Assembly: GCA_009667805.1 (NCBI GenBank)
Contig: CM019075.1
Location: 14,461,738 to 14,525,737, forward strand
Length of the DNA stretch: 64,000 bases
Reading direction: 5' to 3'
Source: Leptobrachium leishanense
Taxonomy: Eukaryota; Chordata; Amphibia; Anura; Megophryidae
Numbering within the stretch: the stretch's first letter is position 1; each line of letters starts with the position of its first letter. Both the position numbers and the translations under genes were made by a program. Positions 44,419 to 54,849 of the stretch are shown one piece after another. The notes beneath the pieces were generated by a model, which was not told where the DNA came from, searched no databases, and saw nothing but the letters and a program-made list of their open reading frames with translations.

Positions 44419-45170
44419 TGGGATAATTCAAAGAGATTTGAAAAGTCGCGGCACGTTCGGTGACTTTTCGTTCTCTTCAATTCGGTTCCTTTTGCCGATC
44501 CCATTTCGGCAACCCTGCGGTGTATTCAGCATGGAAAAACCCAAGCAGGAGCCAATCACATGCAGTGAAGCCGCCGGAAAAAGCCGAGACCGCAGACAGA
44601 GTGAAGTGAATAGATTAGGAAAACAGTTTGTATGAATGTTTGAAAAGTGAAACGCTGTTTGCAAAGAAACTACTGAGCGAAAATGTCTGAAATTTGCATA
44701 TAATCCAATGAATGATAATAAAGAGGGCTGTTACAGAAAAAAGAAGAAAAGTTAAAAAAAATCAAAAAAAAATCGGACTTTTAAAAAGAAATCTAAGAAA
44801 AATGCTTAAAATATCCTAAAAAATCTATAAATAAAGAGACTCGTTACTGCAGAATTTTATAATGAACGGTTTATTAGATATTGAATTAAAACGGGAATAT
44901 TTTTAACATTGAAGCCTATGGGATTCTCCTGAATAAACCTGTCGAATTAAACCACCGAATGGCAGGGCATTTTGGGAACCTTTCACTGCTGGTTTGTGTT
45001 CTCTGAATAGCCGAAGCAGTGCTTTTTCATGGGGATTTCACTGCCCTCAAACAGGCACCGTATGTTCAGGCAATTCGCCAGGATTTGGCGAATTGCCTGC
45101 TCTCTGGATAGCCAAATGGCCAAGAAAGGTTACCTTTCTCAAGCAATTCGGATCTCTTTGAATTACCCTG
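44419..45170. mobile_element. MITE family A copy
   Basis: Left end degraded (GGGATAATTCAAAGAG), right end CTCTTTGAATTACCCTG. The left subterminal hairpin (GTCGCGGCACG / CGGTGACTTTT) is slightly mismatched; the right hairpin has lost one arm. Confidence 0.85.
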
Positions 45171-45727
45171 AAAATAAATTTTGTAACGAAATGAACTGAA
45201 ACAAAAAAAAAAGAACAAAATGATCTAAAACATAAAAAAATGGAACAGGTCACTTTTTAATTAATGCAGATGTTAGGCTTTTTTCCACCATAGTTTTCAA
45301 TGTTAAAAAAATCCCCGTTTTTATTAAATATTTCTTAAACCATTTATAATTTTCAATTGCAGCAAACCAAACAGCCATTTTTAAATTTATTGTTTAGGAT
45401 TTTTTGGTCATTTTTTTGGAGATATTTTAGGTTTCCTAACTTATTTTAAATGTAATAATGAGGTCAGTTTTTCTTTGCTGAATGCGTGCAGCTGAATTAT
45501 TTTCTTACAGCCTGTGTGCGTTCAGCAATAAAAAAATGGCTGTTTGGTTTGCTGCAATTGAAAATTATAAATGGTTTAAGAAATATTTAATAAAAAAGGG
45601 GATTTTTTTTAACATTGAAAACTGGAAAATTCGAATTGATATCAACTATAGAATTGAATTTGATATCAACTATCAAATTGATCTTAACTTACAAGAAATA
45701 GCAAACGACTTTATGAAACAAATTAAT
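45171..45727. other. AT-rich spacer, no gene
   Basis: A 25-30-kb-type AT-rich segment with an inverted pair (AAATGGCTGTTTGGTTTGCT at about 45534 against AGCAAACCAAACAGCCATTT at about 45362) spanning about 190 bp, possibly the ends of an unnamed foldback repeat. No recognisable protein. Confidence 0.4.
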
Positions 45728-45735
45728 ATACAGGG

Positions 45736-46890
45736 TAGGGCTGTGCAATATTGACAAAATAATCATATTGCGATTTCTTGAATGAATATTGCGATTGCGA
45801 TTTTATTTGCGATTTAGCCAATTGTTTTTGCTTTTTCAAACATGCTACATACATTCTAAATGTATTCAGTATTCAGCACATGGATACTGCCCCGGCACAT
45901 GGATACTGCCCCAGCACATGGATATACTGCCCAGCACATGGATATACTGCCCCAGCACATGGAAATACTGCCCCAGCACATGGAAATACTGCCCCAGCAC
46001 ATGGATATACTGCCCCAGCTCATGAATATATACTGCCCCAGCTCATGGATATACTGCCCCAGCACATGGATATACTGCCACAGCTCATGGATATACTGCC
46101 CCAGCACATGGATATACTGCCCCAGCACATGGATACTGCCCCAGCTCATGGATACTGCCCCAGCACATGGATACTGCCCCAGCTCATGGATACTGCCCCA
46201 GCACATGGATACTGCCCCAGCACATGGATACTGCACCAGCTCATGGATACTGCCCCAGCACATGGATATTGCCCCAGCACATGGATACTGTCCCAGCTCA
46301 TGGATACTGCCCCAGCACATGGATATTGCCCCAGCTCATGGATACTGCCCAGCACATGGATATTGCCCCAGCACATGGATACTGCCCCAGCTCATGGATA
46401 CTGCCCCAGCTCATGGATACTGCCCCAGCTCATGGATATTGCCCCCAGCTCATGGATACTGCCCCAGCTCATGGATACTGCCCCAGCACATGGATATTGC
46501 CCCAGCTCATGGATATTACCCCAGTACATGGATACTGCCCCAGCTCATGGATACTGCCCCAGCACATGGATACTGCCCCAGCTCGTGGATACTGCCCCAG
46601 CACATGGATACTGCGCCGCAGCTCACCTCTGTGCGCCGCTGTGTTCTGTGCGCCGCTGTGTTCGGCTCCCTGTTAACTTGCGGCGGCACATGGAGCTTGG
46701 GCGCTCGCCTGGGGGAGCCATGTGACGAGCCGCGAGAACGCGGCTCGTCACGTGGTTCCCCCTGCGAGCGCGCAAAGCACCATGCCGCCGCTGCAAGTTA
46801 ACAGCCGAAAATCGCAGCCTTATGCGATTTAGAAATCGCAGGGTTGGAAATCGCGATTCGATTGCGATTGCAATTAATTGCACAGCCCTA
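45736..46890. mobile_element. hAT-type MITE containing a minisatellite
   Basis: Ends TAGGGCTGTGCAAT and ATTGCACAGCCCTA; perfect 8-bp duplication ATACAGGG (45728-45735 and 46891-46898). It inserted exactly at the left end of a family A copy, whose first CAGGG is duplicated as part of the target site. The ends carry ATTGCGATT repeats. The interior is dominated by the array at 45878-46618. Confidence 0.93.
45878..46618. repeat. 18-21-bp minisatellite, roughly 38 units
   Basis: Units alternate between CAGCACATGGATACTGCCC and CAGCTCATGGATACTGCCC, with ATATACTGCC and ATATTGCC length and sequence variants. It yields ORFs of about 315 residues in several frames that are translation artefacts. Confidence 0.95.
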
Positions 46891-46893
46891 ATA

Positions 46894-47616
46894 CAGGGTA
46901 ATTCAAAGAGATTCGAATGGCTGGAGAAAGGTGACCGAACGCTGAAAATCAGCGTTCGGTTACCTTTCTTGGCCATTCAGCTATCCAGAGAGCAGGCAAT
47001 TCGCCAAATCCTGGCGAATTGCCTCCACGTACGGTGCCTGTTCGGTGCCTGTTCGAGGGCAGTGAAATCCCCATGATAAAGCACTGCTTCATCTATTCAG
47101 AGAACACACAAACAGCAGTGAAAGGTTCCCAAAATGCCCTGCCATTCGGTGGTTTAATTCAGCAAGTTTATTCAGGAGAATCCCATAGGCTTCAATGTTA
47201 AAAATATTCCCGTTTTAATTCAATATCTAATAAACCGTTCATTATAAAATTCTGCAGTAAAGAGTCTCTTTATTTATAGATTTTTTAGGATATTTTAAAC
47301 ATTTTTCAGGATCTTATTTTTTAAGAAGTCCGATTTTTTTTTTTTAAGTTTACTTTGTTTTTCTGTAACAGCCCTTTTTATTATCATTCCCTGGATCTCA
47401 TATGTAAATTTCAGACATTTTCGCTTAGTAGTTTCTTTTTTGCGGTCCGTTTTCGTCGGCTTTGCGGTAGCTTTTCCCTGCAATTCGGGGACCCTGTGGT
47501 ACTTGCTGAATACACCGCAGGGTCACCAAAATGGGATCGGCAAAAGGAACCGAATTGAAGAGAACGAAAAGTCACCGAACGTGCGGTCACTTTTCGAATC
47601 TTTTTGAATTACTCTG
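46894..47616. mobile_element. MITE family A copy
   Basis: CAGGGTAATTCAAAGAG to TTTTTGAATTACTCTG (last positions mutated). It keeps the uninterrupted TTTTTTAAGTTTACTT site used by the piggyBac-like MITE in the copy at 5786. About 720 bp, with an internal deletion. Confidence 0.88.
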
Positions 47617-48889
47617 TTAGTTTCACGGTTTAATTTGACTCAAATACTAAATCTGTGACACAGCTTAATATTTAGCCTTAGCGTGTTTTAACAGCAACAT
47701 TTGATCAATTGGAGTTTTATTTAGTGATCCGAAATTTAAATTGATATCAGCTATCGAATTGATATATAACAAATTATCAATTCTAAAGTTAATATATCAA
47801 TTCGAATCGAATGGAAATTTCCAATCGTTCCAAAACTAAACTAAATGAGATTAGCAATGAAATTACAAAAACTAAATTATTTTAAAACGAAAAGAAACAA
47901 AACAAAATTTTCAGCCGGGCACATCTCTAAAAGGGATGAGAAGACATGGCACAGTGGTTATGATGCTTGAAGTTAACTGGGCATAAAGGCTTTGAGTTCT
48001 ATGGATGTAACTCCTGCTGCCACTTAGAACCAGGGCTCAGAGAACCAAAACTTAGGGAGCCACATGTCTGGTTTGCGAACTATCGGGCTTTACATCCCTC
48101 TAACGACACCACCGGTGTGCATGCACGTGAATTTTCATATGAGGTGGGTCACTGAGCATACTGAGGGCAGCCCAGACAATGATGGTCTAGCTACAGGAAG
48201 AAGCTACAGAGTTTGTAAGTGCATTTAGAAAGACAATGCATCACACACACATACCAACATGCAAGACTGCACACACACAATTAGCCTTTAAGTCTATAGC
48301 TGAGCTTCTCATGCACATATGCCAACATACCTGGATCCAGTGGGACAGTCATGGTTTTCCCGGCCTGCACGAGTGAGCTTCAACAATACTCTGCTCTGAA
48401 GAATAATACAGGACAGACGACTATCCATTACCTTGCATATATCTGAAATATTTTATGGGGTGTACATTAAACTTGGCACCGTAACAAATGTGTTCTTCTC
48501 CTTTATTGAAGTAGAAACGATGGGACGGTTACTGTCTGTTATGTTAGTGTTTGTTAATATTCTATGGACGTATGTAACAAACAGCAGACATTCACCCTTT
48601 CTTTAGATTGATTTCTAGACATGTGCACAGCCCAAAATGTTAGTTAATTTAGTTTCAGCAAATTTCAGAAACCAAAATTTTCAGAACTTGGAATTTTCCA
48701 AATCTGCTCTTTGAGATCGATCAGAAATTTCAGAGGAATCTGAAAATTTTTTGAAAATGTCCAAAATTTTGGAGGAGCATGTATTTTTTTGAAACGGTAC
48801 TCCACCTCTTTATACCCTCTGCTTTATCACATTCAACCCATCCCCCACTTTTTTGTACCCCCCCCCCATATTCCTCTACACCCCCAAAT
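47617..48889. other. AT-rich spacer, no gene recognised
   Basis: The stretch 47948-48030 has a weak tRNA-like A-box (TGGCACAGTGGTTA) and could be a decayed SINE head. (CA)n tract at 48243. From 48640 it is rich in AAATTTTCAGA words. No domain is seen in short ORFs. Confidence 0.4.
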
Positions 48890-49665
48890 GTGAGTTATGG
48901 AAAGGGTTAGGACTAAGGTTGGGGTACTTTTAGGGTTACTGTTAGGGTTACTGGTTGTGATTGTGTTAGTGACTGTTAAGGCTACAGTTATGTGTAACGT
49001 TGGGGGCTTCCAGCCCTACCTGTGTGCTTGAGGACAGCAAGTCTGATGCTGCTCGCTGACCACTGCCCGGTTTAAATGGAGACAGGCAGGGAGGTGATTG
49101 CATGAGGTGTGGCTTGAGTGGGGGGCGTGGTCTGGTGAAGGTCTTTAAAAACCCTCAGTATAGTTTCAGAAGTTGCCAGATCGTGGTTATCCATACCTGA
49201 GCTCCTTGTACCTGACTGCTATATTGATTTAACCTGTTATTGACCTCTGCTTGTGTTCTGACCATTCTGCCTTCTGTTGTCCTAGACTATTTACTTGTAC
49301 TACGCTACTGCTCTGATACCGACCCGGCTATTCCATTTGACCATTCTGAACTCTGTATTCCTGATTCTGGCTCGGCTGACTCCTCTCCGTATTATTAACC
49401 CTTTTCTGTCTAGCTAGTTTACCTGGCCAATTCTAAGGACCAGACAGATAGGGATCATTCACAGCTACACTGTTGGTAGCTTCTGGGTTTTGTGGAGTGT
49501 TGGGGGTTAAGTACTGCGTGGTGGGATCCGGGAACCGTGACATTATGTTTGTATTCGGGTTACTTCTAGGATTGGGTTACTCTTAGGGTTTGGGTTATGT
49601 TTAGGGTCACAGTTACTGTTCATGCTTGTATTAGGGTTAGGGCTAGGATTGTAGAGTGCAATATT
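48890..49665. repeat. Degenerate telomere-like (TTAGGG) repeats
   Basis: Both sides of the solo LTR contain imperfect TTAGGGTTA / GGGTTACTGTTAGGGTTAC words (48890-48990 and 49555-49650), an interstitial telomere-like or simple GGTTA-rich tract. It is too degenerate to be a functional telomere. Confidence 0.65.
48993..49542 (+). mobile_element. Solo LTR (Ty3/gypsy-like)
   Basis: Begins TGTAACG, ends CGTGACA, with perfect 5-bp duplication TTATG (48988-48992 and 49543-49547). 550 bp; CTTTAAAAACCCTC at about 49143 is TATA-like. No second LTR or internal domain, so it arose by LTR-LTR recombination. The terminal words resemble those of the solo LTR at 62456-63247. Confidence 0.88.
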
Positions 49666-50069
49666 CTCCAGTTAACAAAATGATTTCAAATGGATTCGAA
49701 AATATTGGGATCGAGAAGAATTTGGTTTTGGTCAATTAGGGATTTCAGCGATTTAGAATTTTGAGTGCTCGCAAGTCGCCGACATTTTGCCTGAACATCA
49801 ATTTGGGTGAAGAAAAGAATGCACATTGTGTATTGATTCATTTATTTCACAACACGTCCTATTGATTCACGTGATACAGATGTTCACCAACCTGTAACTA
49901 CTGGTTGATGATAAAATAAGGCTGCTCAGGCTTTAACCAGCTCCGTGTCACTGATTGCTTTTTGTCACAGAAGAAACGTAACCCCCAAACCCTTCAGTGG
50001 TGGAAAAGCAGGAATTCCACATCAGGGGTGATCTACTAAATGTCTACTTAGATGAGAATTTATTTTTTG

Positions 50070-50560
50070 AAGTCTGATGCGGTTACACATGTATATGAGG
50101 TATGATGCGGTTACACATGTAAATGAGGTCTGATGCGGTTACAGATGTATATGAGGTCTGATGCGGTTACGCATGTATCGGAGGTCTGATACGGTTACGC
50201 GTGTATCTGAGCTCTGATACGGTTACACATGTATCTGAGGTCTGATGCTGTTTTTTTTTTATTAGAAAGTATTTTACAAGGAAGGACACATTGAGATTTC
50301 CCTAGTTTTCAAGTATGTCCTTGGAAGTCAAGTATGTACCGTTTGTCTTGCCCAAGGACACTTACATGAGAGGTGCTCTGGCTGGGATTCGAATCTTGGT
50401 CTCCATGGTTATAGAGCAGTGGTGTTACCTCTACTCCATCCAGCCAGTTACACATGTATATGAGGTCTGATGCAGTTAAATGTGTATATGAGGTCTGGTG
50501 CGGGTATATATGTATCTGAGGTCTGGTGTCTGTGTGTGTGTGTATATATAATCTGAGGTC
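50070..50560. repeat. 28-bp minisatellite split by a SINE
   Basis: Units of TCTGATGCGGTTACACATGT followed by ATATGAGG, about six before and three after the SINE at 50251-50445. The last units merge into a (TG)n tract. The end is shared with the TRIM-1 upstream block at 20166. Confidence 0.8.
50251..50445 (-). repeat. tRNA-derived SINE
   Basis: On the minus strand the head reads GGCTGGATGGAGTAGAGGTA (A-box region) and AGATTCGAATCCCAGCC (B-box), followed by a body and a poly(A) tail seen as the T-run at 50251-50260. A second copy is at 51494-51693. Confidence 0.85.
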
Positions 50561-51480
50561 TGGTGTGTGTGTGTGGTCAAGGTGTGTACAGGCAGTGAAT
50601 AAAAGGGGTGTCTGGCATACATTTCAATATTAACATAAATCGGACAGGCTTTAAGCAAAATTCTAAATAATTTATTGGAAAGCAGTCACAGAACATTAAA
50701 TTAAAGTATCGGTAAACGGTATCAGTATGTGAAAAACTATCAGTACTCGTACTCGATGCTAAAAAAATGGTTTTGGTGCATCCCTAGTTATAACTGTTTG
50801 TATAACTTTACAGAGTTTCAATGTGCTGCATTTGTTTCTGTTCTATTTTTTATGATCTGAAAACAACACATTGATTACAATATATGTGTCATGGTCCCCG
50901 CTCCATTACCTCCGTCGTCACTGTCCCACATAAGGCAGGCCACCTGTAGAGCACCAGGAAGATCCGGCCTCCGGCCTCGACCTGTGCGCCAGGTAACCAC
51001 TGCCACAAGCAGCATCCAGCGATCCTCTCCTCATCAAGTCGGATTGTGAACTCAGAAGAGTATGCGCCGACTAGAGACAGCTCCTCCTCAGGGTCACGTG
51101 CGACACGCGTCCCGAATGATGACGCGAATGGAGTGCTCCACTGGTGTCAACACGTTTACATATTTATATTGTGACTCATATGGATTGTTTGATAGAGGCA
51201 GCACTTTTCCAGTTTTGACTGACGGGTATTTTTCTTTATAAACAGTTTTTCAGGTTTTTTTTGGTAGATTTTTGACAATTAAAAAGGGAAACTCTACTCA
51301 TCTTGGCCACTTTAGCTTTTTAAAGTGGTCAGCATGTGAGGCGCGGCCCCACGCCCACTCTGTAATGATTGGTTGAAATCCCCTCCACCTCACTCTGTGT
51401 CACAAGCAGCTGGGATTTTGAATTTCCCGGCTGTCGGTCACCAGATCAGTCTCTAGAGACGTCTGGCGTCACCATCTATG
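50561..51480 (+). other. TRIM-2 upstream block, paralogous to 20166-21231
   Basis: Collinear with the TRIM-1 upstream region, without the Tc1, tandem 275-bp duplication or Ngaro insertion. At 51405 it reads GCTGGGATTTTGAATTTCCC, the region of the Ngaro target. Confidence 0.8.
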
Positions 51481-51493
51481 AGGCATGCCCGAG

Positions 51494-51693
51494 TTTTTTT
51501 TGTGAAAGGATTTTACCAGGAAGGATACATTGAGATTTCTCTCGTTTTCAAGTATGTCCTGGGTGGCGAGTATGTACCGTTAGGTGTCTTGCCAAGGACA
51601 CTTACTGGAGAGGTTGCTCGCTGGGATCGAACCCATGACTCCACAGGCTCTCTCCATGCAGAGCGGTGACATTACCTCTACTCCACCCAGCCG
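51494..51693 (-). repeat. tRNA-derived SINE (second copy)
   Basis: Same family as 50251-50445, inserted in the TRIM-2 upstream block; the minus-strand head ends at 51693. CCCGAGTT before and GCTCGAGTT after the insertion suggest the target duplication. A 20-base internal segment (ACTTACTGGAGAGGTTGCTC) is repeated just outside the head, probably a template-switch scar. Confidence 0.85.
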
Positions 51694-51720
51694 GTACTTA
51701 CTGGAGAGGTTGCTCGAGTT

Positions 51721-51947
51721 AGCAAGCATTCTCAGAGAGGCAGCTGAAGGATTTATTTTGTGCATGCACACGTAGCTCAGATCCATCATTCTGTACAGGC
51801 GCTCTGGAATTTGCATATGTAAAGTCCCGAGCAACGCACAACTTACTGATCCTACGCTACACAAATTGTGTATATTACTACAGTGTCTTCCAGATTCGGG
51901 ACGCCCTGAGCCAAAGAGGACGAGCTGCACTCACCAAGGAAGAAAAG
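51721..51947 (+). other. TRIM-2 upstream flank and non-coding first exon
   Basis: Matches 28240-28470. Ends AAGGAAGAAAAG with donor GTGAGT at 51948. Inferred 5' UTR exon. Confidence 0.6.
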
Positions 51948-52022
51948 GTGAGTAAAATCACATAAAACAAAAATAAATAAAAATGAATTGGGCAGAGGCT
52001 GCCAGCATCATCTGACCAATTA

Positions 52023-52870
52023 GGCTGGGGTCAGACTAACGCATTTTAGGCTGGGGTCAGACGAGCGTAGTGTTCACGTCCGTGATTGCGCCTAAAAGTA
52101 CGTCCGTGATAGCATGAAAGAAAGTCCATTGGAGCCTGACACATGAAGTACGTCCGCACTGAACTGCGGACGCACAATGGCCGCGGCCCACGGACGCAAG
52201 GCAGGCAAGAACGTACAACCCCTAGAACGGCCGCACAAAGTGCGCTGCGTCCGCAACGTCTGCATAGCTTTGTGTGTGAGTGATGGAACGTGGTAAGACG
52301 GACTGCATTTATACGTCCAGCATTTTTCACGGACAAAAAGGTTTTGCTTTTTAATTTATTTTCCCTCCTACATCCGTCAAAATATATACGTCAGTGAAAA
52401 AAACGGACTGTCTGCCCACTACTGCGTCTTCCGTACTAACGTACGTCCGTGTGCACGGACGTACAGTCCGTAGAAATCACACTCGTCTGACCCTAGCCTT
52501 AAATGAGCATTTAGGCGCACTTAATCATGGCCGTAGTAGCAGCAAATGCCAGGCAATGACGGCCAATATACGAAGTACGGCCGCACGAAAGTCCGGCCGC
52601 GCAACGCAAGCGGCAAACGGACGCATTTTTTTGAGAACGCAGAACCGCTAGTACTGACGTACAGAGTGCGCTTCGTCCGTTAGCGGCGTGTGTGCGTGAT
52701 TAGGAGATGTCAGACGCTGCTCATGTCCAGCCAACATAATGTAAAAAAAGTGAACGAAAATGCGCATCGTATGACCGTTTTCGCGCATTCCGTGAAAAAA
52801 ATATACGTCAATGCGTTCGGACGCACTTTTTGACAGTCGCTGCGAATAATGCGTTCGTTTGACCCTAGCC
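52023..52870. mobile_element. Harbinger-like MITE family C, with nested copy, in TRIM-2 intron
   Basis: Outer element GGCTGGGGTCAGACTAACG...TTTGACCCTAGCC. A second member (52049-52498, GGCTGGGGTCAGACGAGCG to CTCGTCTGACCCTAGCC) sits inside it with TTA on both sides. Related to 36004-36429. The outer ends are flanked by TTA and TAA, so its duplication is less certain. Together they expand the TRIM-2 5' UTR intron from about 0.24 to 1.1 kb. Confidence 0.85.
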
Positions 52871-53064
52871 TAATTTAAGCAAAAAAAAGGAGCTCTATTT
52901 TTTAATACAGTATCTCGTTTAATATATAGGATTACTAAACTACTTACTAGATGTATCTAAAATGAAGTCACACCCAGCGTTTTGCACACGGTTTATTGAA
53001 GATTCGTTTCATTTCTTGCCTGTGGCTTGATATCTTCTTCCTGTTTCAGTTCCTGCCTGCAACG

Positions 53065-54729
53065 ATGGCGTCCGCTGACCTGAGAGACGAGTTAAACTGC
53101 TCCATCTGCCTGAACATTTATACGGAACCGGTAACCTTGTATTGTGGACACAACTTCTGCAAACTCTGCATTGGGAACAAGCTGGATAATCAGAAGGAAT
53201 CTGGGATTTATTCCTGTCCTGAGTGCAGAGCAGAGTATCGAACACGTCCCAAACTGCAAAGGAACATGACACTGTGTAACATAGCAGAGCGATGCCGATC
53301 TACTCAGCCGGCAGAGAATGTCACAGGGATCACATGTACTTACTGCATAGACGCTCCTGTACCTGCTGTCAAAACATGTCTCCTCTGTGAAGCTTCTCTT
53401 TGTGAAGCCCATTTGAAGGTCCACAGCCAGTCAGCAGAACACGTGTTAACCGAACCCACCACTTCCCTGGATCACTGGAAATGCTCCATCCACAAGGAAA
53501 TCCTGAAATATTACTGCACAATGGATGCTGTGTGTATCTGTGCATCCTGCATCCTGGCCGGCGACCACCGGGGACACAAGGTGGAGACCCTGAATGAAGC
53601 CCATGAGAAGAAGAAACAGAGACTGAATAATGTAATGGATGAACTAAAGAGACAGAGAGAGGAAGCAGAGCGACAAGTCCAGGGTCTGACAAAGCACGAG
53701 AAAGAAGTGAGAGAAAAAGCAGATCATATGAAGCAAAGGGTCACAGACCTGATTATGGACACCAGGAAAAAAATGAAAGCTCTGGAGAAGAAAGTCCTGC
53801 TTGAGATCTCCATGCAGGAAGAACAGGTGTCACTCCAAATCTCAGATCTAATTCAGCAGCTGGACAAGAAGATATCAGAGCTGTCCAAGGAGGTGGGTCA
53901 CATCGAGGAGCTGCAGAACATGACCGACCCATTAGCTGCCTTACCGGTAAAGGAATCATACATTGCTGGATGTGGTGACGTTCTGAAGGAAGGACAAAAA
54001 TATGATCTGCGTACAGAGGAGATCTCCAGCACCTTACAAACAGGATTATCTGGTATTATAGATGGATTAAAAAGAAATCATAAAATTATAGAGATTACAA
54101 AAACATTACTGGATGTGAACACATCTCCAGACATTTTACTAGATGTGAATACGGCTAGTAAAGAGTTAATTGTATTGAGTGACTTGAAAACTGTATCCTG
54201 GACCCAACAGAGCCAGAATCGCCCAGAGACACCAGAGAGATTTGAGTTTTATCCTCAGGTTTTAAGCCCCCGGGGTTTTACATCAGGTCGACATTATTGG
54301 GAAGTGGAGACTAGCGGGGACGGCTGGATTATAGGTATGGCCTATCCCAGTATAGACAGGAAGGGGGGTCAGTCATACAATAATTATAATGCTGTCAATC
54401 CTCACTATGTCAGGGGACATAACTCTGCAGTGATGCAGCCCTCACAGATATATGGAATACAGACATATATGGGTGATAACAAGTCCTGGAGACTGCGCCT
54501 CTATAATAAAGTGTATTCAGTGATGTCTAATGGGACAGTAACACAGTTAAATCTCACACAATCTTTCCAGAGAATAGGAATATACCTGGACTATGAGGCT
54601 GGGCAGTTGTCATTTTATGAGCTGAGTGAGCCTCACAAACACATACACACCTTCACCGCACACTTCACTGAGCCTCTACATGTTGCAATCTGTGTCTGGG
54701 GTAATGCCTCGGTGACAATCAAAAACTAG
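53065..54729 (+). CDS. TRIM-2: RING/B-box/coiled-coil/B30.2 E3 ubiquitin ligase
   Basis: A 554-residue paralogue of TRIM-1 with the same domain order: C3HC4 RING (C12, C15, C27, H29, C32, C35, C51, C54), two B-boxes (about 91-126 and 140-171), coiled coil (about 175-310) and PRY-SPRY (about 360-554). No stop or frameshift, so probably functional. Differences from TRIM-1 are scattered but include a cluster in the SPRY variable segment (NNYNAVNPHYVRGHNSAVMQ against SNYNAIDPHNYRGHISAGIQ) and an extra residue near the C-terminus (SEPHKHIHTF). ATG 53065 is chosen because the in-frame upstream ATG 52996 precedes the probable acceptor (TGTTTCAG, 53042-53049). A cytoplasmic or nuclear innate-type role is inferred from the family, not shown. 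Confidence 0.9.
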   Translation: MASADLRDELNCSICLNIYTEPVTLYCGHNFCKLCIGNKLDNQKESGIYSCPECRAEYRTRPKLQRNMTLCNIAERCRSTQPAENVTGITCTYCIDAPVPAVKTCLLCEASLCEAHLKVHSQSAEHVLTEPTTSLDHWKCSIHKEILKYYCTMDAVCICASCILAGDHRGHKVETLNEAHEKKKQRLNNVMDELKRQREEAERQVQGLTKHEKEVREKADHMKQRVTDLIMDTRKKMKALEKKVLLEISMQEEQVSLQISDLIQQLDKKISELSKEVGHIEELQNMTDPLAALPVKESYIAGCGDVLKEGQKYDLRTEEISSTLQTGLSGIIDGLKRNHKIIEITKTLLDVNTSPDILLDVNTASKELIVLSDLKTVSWTQQSQNRPETPERFEFYPQVLSPRGFTSGRHYWEVETSGDGWIIGMAYPSIDRKGGQSYNNYNAVNPHYVRGHNSAVMQPSQIYGIQTYMGDNKSWRLRLYNKVYSVMSNGTVTQLNLTQSFQRIGIYLDYEAGQLSFYELSEPHKHIHTFTAHFTEPLHVAICVWGNASVTIKN

Positions 54730-54849
54730 GATTTGTGACACTGAATGGGCGATATAATGGGGGCTGGGATTAGCCACACGGGATCCACCAGGGAGAATAT
54801 GTACCAAGAACCTGTAGCCAACATTTCTCCAGACATTGCATGTAACCAT

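Noticed and set aside
45778..46801. Long ORFs (about 315 residues) with AHGYCPSTWILPQ-like repeats
   Set aside because: They are translations of the minisatellite inside a hAT MITE; several frames on both strands are open because of the repeat, not because of coding.
47948..48040. Possible tRNA gene or SINE head (TGGCACAGTGGTTA)
   Set aside because: The A-box-like word is present but no convincing B-box or cloverleaf could be folded.
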